Assembly: GCA_031253625.1 (NCBI GenBank)
Contig: JAIRVZ010000030.1
Location: 1-50,178 of the forward strand
Direction: 5' to 3'
Origin: Dysgonamonadaceae bacterium
GTDB taxonomy: Bacteria; Bacteroidota; Bacteroidia; Bacteroidales; Azobacteroidaceae
Length of the DNA stretch: 50,178 bases
The translations under genes and the position numbers were made by a program. Of the stretch, positions 17,100 through 26,338 are shown one piece after another. A model generated the notes under the pieces. The model worked only from the letters and a program-made list of their open reading frames with translations, was not told the origin of the DNA and did no database searches. The first letter of the stretch is position 1; each line of letters starts with the position of its first letter.

Positions 17100-17496
17100 T
17101 GGAGCTGGAGGGATTCGAACCCTCGTCCAAACGAGGAATTAATCTGCTTTCTACATGCTTATCTTCGCCTTTATTTTCGACTTACCGCAAGACCGAAGCC
17201 ACCTACGTTAAGCTTATTCCCTTAATTTCATTTGAAGTCCGAGACTTACTTCAAACTATCTCCGATATTGCTGTACCACCGTTTCGGATTGCTTCGAAGC
17301 CACAGCTTCCGGGTGATATCTCGTCCAAACACCTAGTGTAAGGATAAAGCTATAAAATCTACTATACTTCGATTAAGCAGCGAGAGCGTAAGTATTTTCG
17401 CCAGTTAATTGTTATCATCCGAGATTTAAGTGCCGGACAACGACGCACTGCATGCTTACAAACCACTTCTACCCGCTGTCAAAACCGGTCAACCCC
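17100..17496 (-). ncRNA. ssrA: Transfer-messenger RNA (tmRNA)
   Basis: This RNA rescues stalled ribosomes by acting as tRNA-Ala and then as mRNA for a degradation tag. The 5' GGGGTTG pairs with CAGCTCC at the 3' end, and a T-arm GGTTCGAATCC is present. The open frame at 17373-17402 (minus) encodes GENTYALAA and a stop; Bacteroides tags are known to be nearly the same (GENNYALAA). The 3' CCA is not encoded. The gene lies 10 nt downstream of tRNA-Leu, and the two are probably co-transcribed. Confidence 0.96.
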
Positions 17497-17506
17497 ATGA
17501 TTTGCG

Positions 17507-17590
17507 TACCCAAAACAGGACTCGAACCTGCACATCCTTGCGAACACTAGTCCCTGAAACTAGCGCGTCTACCAATTCCGCCATTTGGGC
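17507..17590 (-). tRNA. tRNA-Leu (anticodon CAG)
   Basis: The cloverleaf is complete. The acceptor GCCCAAA pairs with TTTGGGT (one G-U pair). The D-arm is TGGCGGAATTGGTAGACGC and the anticodon stem CTAGT/ACTAG holds the loop TTCAGGG, giving CAG. The long variable arm GTGTTCGCAAGGATG is class II, and the T-arm is GGTTCGAGTCC. CCA is not encoded. Confidence 0.96.
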
Positions 17591-17601
17591 AAATTCGAGT
17601 A

Positions 17602-17609
17602 CAAAAGTA
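17602..17609 (-). promoter_or_regulatory. -7 element for the tRNA-Leu/tmRNA transcript
   Basis: TACTTTTG on the minus strand lies 11 bp before the mature tRNA 5' end. It matches TAnnTTTG exactly; no clear -33 TTTG is seen. It is divergent from the hisS promoter. Confidence 0.45.
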
Positions 17610-17647
17610 CAATTTTTTCTAATAAGTTAACTCTAAATGAAGTAATA

Positions 17648-17679
17648 TTTGAAATATGCTTAGAATTTATTTACTTTTG
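17648..17679 (+). promoter_or_regulatory. hisS promoter
   Basis: TTTG, a 20-nt spacer and TACTTTTG match the Bacteroides promoter consensus. They end 28 bp before the hisS ATG. Confidence 0.65.
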
Positions 17680-17707
17680 CAGACTGAATTCAACACAATT
17701 TAAATAT

Positions 17708-19063
17708 ATGCAAAAGCCTGCGATTCCCAAAGGAACAAGAGATTTTTCGCCCGAAGAAATGGCGAAACGCAATTATATTTTCGAAACAATCCGCAATGTT
17801 TATCATCTTTATGGTTTCAAACAAATTGAAACGCCTGCCATGGAAAACCTGTCTACTTTGATGGGGAAGTATGGCGAAGAAGGAGATAAGCTGCTTTTCA
17901 AGATATTAAATTCAGGAGATTTTTTGAGTGGCGTTGACAACGTAGAGACGTTGCGCGCAACGTCTCTACAGGCCAGTAAAATTTGCGAAAAAGGGTTGCG
18001 TTATGATTTGACGGTACCTTTTGCTCGCTATGTTGTAATGCATCAAAACGAAATCACTTTCCCTTTTAAAAGGTATCAAATACAACCGGTTTGGCGTGCC
18101 GATCGACCGCAAAAAGGACGTTACCGCGAATTTTTCCAATGTGATGCCGATGTTGTCGGCTCCGATTCTTTGATGAACGAAGTAGAATTGGTTCAAATCA
18201 TGGACGAAGTTTACCAACATTTCGGTATCAGGGTTTGCATCAAAATGAATAACCGGAAAATCTTAAGCGGAATTGCCGAAATTATTGGAGCCTCAGATAA
18301 AATTACGGATATCACAGTTGCTATCGACAAATTGGATAAAATCGGATTGGGAAATGTCAATACCGAACTTGTCTCAAAAGGCATTTCACAACAAGCGATT
18401 GAAAAGTTACAACCGATTATTTTGTTGAACGGAACCAATCGGGAAAAATTAGAAACGCTGAAAAAATCTTTAGCTACTTCCGAAACCGGATTAAAAGGCA
18501 TTGAAGAAACAGAATACATTCTAAATAAAATAGATTTATTGGGAATTGCCAACGAATTGGAACTCGATTTGACTTTGGCTCGCGGCCTAAACTATTATAC
18601 CGGAGCCATATTCGAAGTAAAAGCTTTAGATGTACAAATTGGAAGTATCACCGGAGGCGGAAGATACGACAATTTGACAGGCGTATTTGGTATGCCGGGT
18701 GTTTCGGGTGTCGGCATTTCTTTTGGCGCCGACCGTATTTTCGATGTGTTGAATCAGTTAAATCTTTATCCGGCCGATTCTGTTCAATCTACACAAATTA
18801 TGTTTGTCAATTTTGGCGAAAAGGAAGAAAACTTCATTTTGCCCATTTTATATACGTTACGCAAAGAGGGGATCAAGGTAGAACTCTATCCCGAACCTGC
18901 TAAAATGAAAAAACAAATGTCGTATGCCGACAGCAACAAAATTCCTTATGTCATTTTAGTTGGTGAAAATGAAATGAATTCCGGTTTATTGACCGTAAGA
19001 AATATGGCTACAGGCGAACAATCATCTGTAGATATACAACAAATTAAAGATCTTATTTTTTGA
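17708..19063 (+). CDS. hisS: Histidyl-tRNA synthetase
   Basis: This class II synthetase charges tRNA-His. The 451-aa protein has motif 2 ([15 protein letters not shown]: [15 protein letters not shown]), the histidine motifs [14 protein letters not shown] and GGGRYDNL, and a C-terminal anticodon-binding domain. The ATG at 17708 begins the conserved [13 protein letters not shown]. An upstream in-frame ATG would begin inside the tRNA gene and is rejected. Residues around 79-88 ([10 protein letters not shown]) are encoded by a perfect 28-bp palindrome at 17942-17969. From memory of Bacteroides HisRS, this replaces a variable loop before the conserved [12 protein letters not shown] without upsetting the length. 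Confidence 0.96.
   Translation: MQKPAIPKGTRDFSPEEMAKRNYIFETIRNVYHLYGFKQIETPAMENLSTLMGKYGEEGDKLLFKILNSGDFLSGVDNVETLRATSLQASKICEKGLRYDLTVPFARYVVMHQNEITFPFKRYQIQPVWRADRPQKGRYREFFQCDADVVGSDSLMNEVELVQIMDEVYQHFGIRVCIKMNNRKILSGIAEIIGASDKITDITVAIDKLDKIGLGNVNTELVSKGISQQAIEKLQPIILLNGTNREKLETLKKSLATSETGLKGIEETEYILNKIDLLGIANELELDLTLARGLNYYTGAIFEVKALDVQIGSITGGGRYDNLTGVFGMPGVSGVGISFGADRIFDVLNQLNLYPADSVQSTQIMFVNFGEKEENFILPILYTLRKEGIKVELYPEPAKMKKQMSYADSNKIPYVILVGENEMNSGLLTVRNMATGEQSSVDIQQIKDLIF
17942..17969. repeat. Perfect 28-bp palindrome inside hisS, translated
   Basis: The left half GTAGAGACGTTGCG is followed directly by its exact complement. The repeat stays in frame and encodes part of [11 protein letters not shown] in a surface-loop region of HisRS. 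Palindromes with GTAGAGACG ends are known as dispersed repeats in several bacterial genomes (from memory). Confidence 0.85.
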
Positions 19064-19121
19064 AAATTTGTCAGTTTTTAAATTTGGCATGCTTTTCGAA
19101 CAATACGCGATACAAATATAC

Positions 19122-19199
19122 CGTCATTGCGAGGGCTTTGCCCGAAGCAAACCAGTTTATAAATTTTGGTTTGTTTCGTCGTTCCTCCTCGCAATGACG
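19122..19199. repeat. Palindromic repeat (REP/MITE-like) between hisS and groES
   Basis: The outer arms CGTCATTGCGAGG (19122-19134) and CCTCGCAATGACG (19187-19199) are perfectly complementary. Inner arms GAAGCAAACCA and TGGTTTGTTTC are nearly complementary. The whole can fold into one long hairpin. Repeats with CGTCATTGCGAGG ends are familiar from many bacterial genomes. It may end hisS transcription before groES. Confidence 0.8.
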
Positions 19200-19253
19200 A
19201 TATACCAAATTTGGATAAACATTAATAATTAATTATAAAAACTAAATTTAGTC

Positions 19254-21171
<1,918 letters not shown>

Positions 21172-21204
21172 TTCTGCGCACACAGATTACACAGATAATT
21201 ATTC

Positions 21205-21263
21205 GCCACGAATTTCACGAATTTGCACTTTTATTTTTAGTATTATTTCGTGAAATTCGTGGC
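21205..21263 (+). terminator. Inverted repeat, probable groEL terminator
   Basis: GCCACGAATTTCACGAA (21205-21221) pairs perfectly with TTCGTGAAATTCGTGGC (21247-21263), and TATTTTTT follows. The arms also contain a repeated CACGAATTTCACGAA motif seen in dispersed repeats of this phylum. Confidence 0.7.
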
Positions 21264-21339
21264 TATTTTTTGATAATTTTTTACATCCTAGCAAAGTTTA
21301 ATAAACTCATAGCTTTACTTTTTAGTTTTTACAAAATAC

Positions 21340-21369
21340 TTTGGTGGTTCAAAAAAAATACTATCTTTG
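21340..21369 (+). promoter_or_regulatory. Promoter of the HD-hydrolase pair
   Basis: TTTG, an 18-nt spacer and TATCTTTG fit the Bacteroides consensus, 65 bp before the first ATG of the pair. This shows that the pair is expressed separately from groESL. Confidence 0.6.
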
Positions 21370-21434
21370 TAGCCATCTTGTAATTTTTCACAAAAAAAAT
21401 TACATCCTAAGTTTCAATAAAAATCAATGAAGTT

Positions 21435-21761
21435 ATGTGCTATGTCTTGAATGCTGAGAAAATAATGTTAAATTTTTTCGCAGCCAATGAAGAGCGAGAA
21501 ACAATTTCTTTCCAAGAAATTGGTGATTTGTCGTGTAGAATAGTAAAAAAATGTGATAATGCTATTCTCACAAAAACAAGTTTTGACGACATTCTGCGAG
21601 CCATTTCAATGAATGATGACCTTTTTGAAATGCAAGATGTGTCTGTAAAGTTGATAAAAAGAACTGACTATCGTTTGCAAAATGTAGAAATTGTCAATTT
21701 GAATATGCCTGTATATGTAAAAGAAAGTGTGCAGGTGTGTGTAAGTTTAAGCTATGGGTAA
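21435..21761 (+). CDS. Hypothetical protein coupled to the HD phosphohydrolase
   Basis: This 108-aa soluble protein has no recognised domain. An alternative ATG lies at 21465 (MLNFFAANEER). The last 8 bp overlap the start of the HD protein gene, indicating translational coupling and a shared function. It may be a regulatory or inhibitory partner of the phosphohydrolase (inference). AT content is higher than in groEL next door, suggesting separate acquisition. Confidence 0.65.
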   Translation: MCYVLNAEKIMLNFFAANEERETISFQEIGDLSCRIVKKCDNAILTKTSFDDILRAISMNDDLFEMQDVSVKLIKRTDYRLQNVEIVNLNMPVYVKESVQVCVSLSYG

Positions 21762-23610
21762 GGGTAAATACAAAATATTTGAAGATTCGGTTCACGGACA
21801 AATCGCTATTCCTGAGGATTATGTCCGTGAAATCATTGATACTCGTCTTTTTCAAAGATTGAAACGCATTGAACAAACGTCAATGCGTCCTCTTTTTCCG
21901 TCAGCCCACCACGACCGATTTATTCATTCAATTGGGGTATATCACATTGGAAAAAACTTGTTTTCAAATATCAAAAAAAACACGCAACAAGAAGATATTA
22001 TAAATCAAACAGATGCCTATGATTTTATCAAAAAAAATCTCAATAATACAAATTGCCTTTTAGAAAAGGGTGCACAATCGGAAGAATTTGGTTATTGGAA
22101 TGTTATAGAAACAACTTATGAAATTGCTTGTTTACTACACGATTGCGGACACGCACCTTTTTCTCACGCGTTTGAAGATTATTATTTTAATAAAAATTTA
22201 GACAACGAATTAGATACCCCACTCAATCAAGATATTACAAAAGAGTATTCTGACATAATTGAAAATCATTGTAAGGAAGAAAGTAAATCATATAGGGAAA
22301 ACGCAATTGAGGAATTTAAGTCGGATTTAAAAAATTGCAAACCAAAACCACACGAGCGAGTCAGTGCTTGGCTTGTTCTGCATAATGATGGTTTTAGAAA
22401 ACAAATAATAGATTTGAAAGGTTGTCCATTACTTGTAGCAAGAATGATTATCGGCTGTATATTTCAAAATAAAAAGAAATTACAAAATCAAATTCTTAAT
22501 TGCTTTATTGGTATATTGAATGGACACAATATTGACGCAGATAGGATTGATTATACAATAAGAGATAATTGGGCAACAGGATTAACTCCAACTACTATTA
22601 ATCTTGGAAGATTATTTGCTTCTGTTTTTATTGCAAATAAATCAAAAAATAAAAGAAATAAGGATTATGTGATCTGTTTTAAAAAACAGGGTTTTTCCGA
22701 ACTGCAATGTTTGTTAGATGAAAAAAATTATACTTCGTACTGGATATTTAATCATAATAAAATAAAATACATTGAAGAATTGTTTACTAAATCTGTGAAA
22801 AGATTGGCAGTTCTGTTTGATAATAAAGTTCAAGAATATAGTGATAATGCTGCAAACGAACAAAAACAATACAAAATAGAAAACGAATCAATGTATTCAT
22901 TATTCGATTATCATTGTCTAATTTCTCCTCGAAAATTTACTGTAAAAATAGATGCAAATAAGGAGTATGAAGAATATTTATACCTCGTCAGTGATGACGA
23001 TATTATTTATTTGTTGAAAAAATATTTTCTTGTTTATACAGATCAAGTAAATATACCATTGATAAATAGTTTTTTGACAAAAAATAAACCGTATGTAGAT
23101 GAATGGTTTTCTCGTAGTCAAGTATTAGTCCCGTTATGGAAGACACATTTTGAATATTACGGACAATTCTATAAAATATTTGAAGAAAAATCCAAAAAAA
23201 TTGAAAACGAAGAGGGAAGGCGAAAATTTCTTGATAATGAAATGATTGATAACATCTTGTTTGACTCTGCTGTGGAAACAATAAAAGAAATCCAGAAAGA
23301 AGGATATATTGTGTCTACAGACAAGCCTAAAAAAATCCTTGTAGAGTCTGAAATTAAAAAAATCGAGCCTAATTCTATTTATGTAAAGATACACGATAAT
23401 TATTGTTGTTATTCAGAATTAAATTTGCCTCCGAAAAACAAAGAAAGAACAGAATATAATTATCCATATATTTTTATGCCCAAAATATTCAATAATGATA
23501 GTTCTAGTGCTGGGAAAAAAGCAAGAGATACATATTACATTGAATTCTACAGAAAGACTATTTTAAAAAAATGCGATAAAAAAATTAAGGAGTTGTGTGC
23601 TCGGGCTTAA
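21754..23610 (+). CDS. SAMHD1-like HD-domain phosphohydrolase
   Basis: This 618-aa protein begins with a pattern very close to dNTP triphosphohydrolases of the SAMHD1 type: KIFEDSVHGQIAIP, IIDTRLFQRLKRIEQ, then HD residues His58 (DRFIHSIG), His129-Asp130 (LLHDCGHAPFSH) and the Asp-rich NIDADRIDYTIRD (260-271). All four metal-site positions look intact. The C-terminal 340 residues are lysine-rich and unlike known regulatory domains. Such enzymes hydrolyse dNTPs or related nucleotides, and some serve in phage defence by draining dNTPs. That role here is inference. The gene is AT-rich and sits between two housekeeping loci. Confidence 0.85.
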   Translation: MGKGKYKIFEDSVHGQIAIPEDYVREIIDTRLFQRLKRIEQTSMRPLFPSAHHDRFIHSIGVYHIGKNLFSNIKKNTQQEDIINQTDAYDFIKKNLNNTNCLLEKGAQSEEFGYWNVIETTYEIACLLHDCGHAPFSHAFEDYYFNKNLDNELDTPLNQDITKEYSDIIENHCKEESKSYRENAIEEFKSDLKNCKPKPHERVSAWLVLHNDGFRKQIIDLKGCPLLVARMIIGCIFQNKKKLQNQILNCFIGILNGHNIDADRIDYTIRDNWATGLTPTTINLGRLFASVFIANKSKNKRNKDYVICFKKQGFSELQCLLDEKNYTSYWIFNHNKIKYIEELFTKSVKRLAVLFDNKVQEYSDNAANEQKQYKIENESMYSLFDYHCLISPRKFTVKIDANKEYEEYLYLVSDDDIIYLLKKYFLVYTDQVNIPLINSFLTKNKPYVDEWFSRSQVLVPLWKTHFEYYGQFYKIFEEKSKKIENEEGRRKFLDNEMIDNILFDSAVETIKEIQKEGYIVSTDKPKKILVESEIKKIEPNSIYVKIHDNYCCYSELNLPPKNKERTEYNYPYIFMPKIFNNDSSSAGKKARDTYYIEFYRKTILKKCDKKIKELCARA

Positions 23611-23723
23611 AAATATTTATATAGACACTTCATTTCGTCTATATCCGGTTTCATTTTTGAGATTGAACTATTTCCAAAATGGAACATACTGAATTTTCAA
23701 TCAATTCTCCTGTGTGTAAAAAT

Positions 23724-23762
23724 AATCCCAACCTATTTTTGAATAAGTTGGGATTGCTTTTT
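23724..23762. terminator. Terminator between the HD gene and rpiB
   Basis: AATCCCAAC (23724-23732) pairs with GTTGGGATT (23747-23755), followed by GCTTTTT. It lies between convergent genes and may serve both. Confidence 0.75.
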
Positions 23763-23779
23763 ATTTGCTAAATAGAGCC

Positions 23780-24205
23780 TTAAATCTCTATTTTATCTAT
23801 GCGTCCTTGATGGCGGCCGCCTTCAAACGGAGTTTCAAGGAAAGCGGTGATGCAAAGTTCGGCCTCAGCTTCGGAAATATATCTTCCGGGCAAAACCATA
23901 ATATTGGCATTATTATGCGCACGCACCAATTGGGCGACTTCCTCTTCCCAGCACAAACCGGCACGGATGCCTTTGTGTCGGTTCAAAGCAATTGCCATTC
24001 CGTTTCCTGTGCCGCAAACAGCGATGCCCGATTTAACTTCTCCATTTAGAACGGCTGTAGCCAATTTGTGAGCATAGTCGGGATAATCAACACTTGCTGT
24101 CGAATATGCTCCAAAATCCTTGTGAGCAATTCCTTTTTTATCTAAAACGGATTTAATGAATTCTTTGAGTTCAAAACCCGCATGATCAGATGCTAAACCT
24201 ATCAT
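23780..24205 (-). CDS. rpiB: Ribose-5-phosphate isomerase B
   Basis: RpiB interconverts ribose 5-phosphate and ribulose 5-phosphate in the non-oxidative pentose phosphate pathway. The 141-aa protein has the family motifs IGLASDHAGFELK, DYPDYAHKLA, the active-site Cys in AVCGTGNGMAIALNR, and ARAHNNANIMVLPGR-like RAHNNANIMVLPGR. It follows transketolase by 22 bp and is surely in the same operon; both enzymes act on the same sugar phosphates. Confidence 0.97.
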   Translation of the reverse strand: MIGLASDHAGFELKEFIKSVLDKKGIAHKDFGAYSTASVDYPDYAHKLATAVLNGEVKSGIAVCGTGNGMAIALNRHKGIRAGLCWEEEVAQLVRAHNNANIMVLPGRYISEAEAELCITAFLETPFEGGRHQGRIDKIEI

Positions 24206-24227
24206 AATAATTATTAATTATCAATGA

Positions 24228-26255
24228 TTAACTAAGAAGTTCTTTTACTTGGTTGTAGACGTTGATTCCGGTGAAACCGAGTTTTTCGTCCAAGACTTTA
24301 TAAGGAGCAGAGAAACCGAATGATTCCATTCCCCATACTTTGCCTGCACTGCCAACCAATCCTTGGAGAGTTACGGGAAGTCCGGCTGTAAGTCCGAACA
24401 TTTTAACTCCGGGCTTAATCACAGAGTCTTGATATTCTTTGCTTTGCGTGCGGAACAATCCTTCGGAAGGAACAGAAACGATGCGTACTTTTACGCCATC
24501 TTTTCTCAACAAGTCAGCACCTTCTACCAAAGTAGAAACTTCAGAGCCTGAAGCTAATAAGATTACATCGGGATTACCATCACATTCAACGATGTATCCA
24601 CCTTTAGATGCTTGTAAAGCCTCTTCGTAGCGCGATGATTTTGCGGGTAAATCTTTGATATTCTGACGAGAGAAAATCAGCGCTGTTGGAGTATGCGTGT
24701 TTTCCATCGCCAATTTCCATGCAACAGTTGTTTCTTGCACGTCTGCCGGACGGAGTACCAACATAGAATTGTGTCCTTTGTGGTTTTGCAATTTTTCCAT
24801 CAAACGGATTTGAGCTTCTTGTTCAACCGGCTCATGAGTTGGTCCGTCTTCTCCTACTCTGAACGCATCGTGAGTCCAGATAAATTTCACGGGTTGCTCC
24901 ATCAATGCGGCCATACGAGCAGCAGGTTTCATATAATCGGAGAATACAAAGAAAGTTGCGCAAGCAGGAATTACCCCACCGTGGAGCGACATACCAATAC
25001 TTATACAAGCCATCGTTAATTCGGCAACACCGGCTTGAAAAAACGCACCGCTGAAATCACCTTTCGTAAATGCTGTTGTTTTCTTCAAGAAACCGTCTGT
25101 TTTATCAGAGTTGGACAAGTCGGCAGAAGCCACAATCATATTTTCAACTTGTTCGGCCAACGTTCCTAAAACGGTTGCAGAGGCAGCGCGAGTAGCTTGG
25201 TCGGGTTTTTGCACGATTTTATCCCATGCAACAGTAGGAACTTCTCCGGCAAACCAGCTTTTCATTTTAGCGGCTAATTGCGGATTTTCTTTTTCCCAAG
25301 CTGATTTTTCGGCGTATTTCTGAGCAACGATATTTTTTAATTCTTGTTTTCTTTTTTCGTAAAGAGCTTGTACTTCAGGGAAAATAACAAAAGGACTTTC
25401 AGGATTTCCGCCCAAGTTTTCAATAGATTTTTTGAAACAAGCTCCGGCTTCGCCCAACGGCATTCCATGAGTGGCACATTTATTCTCGTAAGAAGAACCA
25501 TCGGCTGTCATGGCACCTTTACCCATGATGGTAGTGCCGATAATTAATGTCGGTTTTTCTTTTTCTGCTTTAGCCTCAATTAATGCCTTACGGATTTCAA
25601 CTGCATCGTTACCATTGATATTGATAACTCTCCATCCCCAAGCCTCGTATTTTTTAGCTACATCTTCGCAAGTTACGGCAGATGTTTCGGTAGATAATTG
25701 AATACCGTTTGAATCGTAAAACATGATCAAATTATCCAAGCCCAAGTTTCCGGCAATACGACCACCTCCTTGAGAAATTTCTTCCTGTACGCCTCCATCA
25801 GAAATGAACGCATAAATGGTTTGATTCATCATTTTTCCGAAACGTGCTTTCAAGAATTTGGCAGCGATAGCAGCTCCAATAGCATACACATGACCTTGTC
25901 CCAACGGACCGGAAGTGTTTTCTACTCCGCGCATAATATCTACTTCAGGATGTCCGGGTGTAGGACTTCCCCATTGACGGAATTGCGCCAATTCGTCCAT
26001 CGAGTATTTTCCGGTAAGAGATAAAACCGAATACAACATCGGAGACATGTGTCCCGGGTCGAGGAAAAAACGGTCACGGCCTTCCCATTTCGGGTTTTCC
26101 GGATCGTAAACCATAAATTCACTATATAGTACATTGATAAAGTCGGCTCCTCCCATTGCTCCTCCGGGGTGACCTGATTTTGCTTTTTCTACCATCGATG
26201 CGGCAAGTATCCTGATATTATCAGCCGCTTTATTCATTACACTAACGTCGTTCAT
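24228..26255 (-). CDS. tkt: Transketolase
   Basis: This thiamine-diphosphate enzyme transfers two-carbon units between sugar phosphates. The 675-aa protein is full length. It has KSGHPGGAMGGADF near the N-terminus, the diphosphate-binding segment SDGGVQEEISQGG, a pyrimidine-binding domain with GVAELTM (catalytic Glu), and HDAFRVGEDGPTHEPVEQ. It is the first gene of the tkt-rpiB operon. A perfect -7 element lies 43 bp upstream. Confidence 0.97.
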   Translation of the reverse strand: MNDVSVMNKAADNIRILAASMVEKAKSGHPGGAMGGADFINVLYSEFMVYDPENPKWEGRDRFFLDPGHMSPMLYSVLSLTGKYSMDELAQFRQWGSPTPGHPEVDIMRGVENTSGPLGQGHVYAIGAAIAAKFLKARFGKMMNQTIYAFISDGGVQEEISQGGGRIAGNLGLDNLIMFYDSNGIQLSTETSAVTCEDVAKKYEAWGWRVININGNDAVEIRKALIEAKAEKEKPTLIIGTTIMGKGAMTADGSSYENKCATHGMPLGEAGACFKKSIENLGGNPESPFVIFPEVQALYEKRKQELKNIVAQKYAEKSAWEKENPQLAAKMKSWFAGEVPTVAWDKIVQKPDQATRAASATVLGTLAEQVENMIVASADLSNSDKTDGFLKKTTAFTKGDFSGAFFQAGVAELTMACISIGMSLHGGVIPACATFFVFSDYMKPAARMAALMEQPVKFIWTHDAFRVGEDGPTHEPVEQEAQIRLMEKLQNHKGHNSMLVLRPADVQETTVAWKLAMENTHTPTALIFSRQNIKDLPAKSSRYEEALQASKGGYIVECDGNPDVILLASGSEVSTLVEGADLLRKDGVKVRIVSVPSEGLFRTQSKEYQDSVIKPGVKMFGLTAGLPVTLQGLVGSAGKVWGMESFGFSAPYKVLDEKLGFTGINVYNQVKELLS

Positions 26256-26297
26256 AATGGATTATTTAATTTTATTAATAATATTTTAATTTGGGCA

Positions 26298-26305
26298 CAA
26301 AGATA
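26298..26305 (-). promoter_or_regulatory. -7 element of the tkt-rpiB operon
   Basis: TATCTTTG on the minus strand matches TAnnTTTG. The -33 element is not clear. Confidence 0.45.
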
Positions 26306-26338
26306 ATCAAACTTTGCCGAAAAAACCATGACTTGAAC

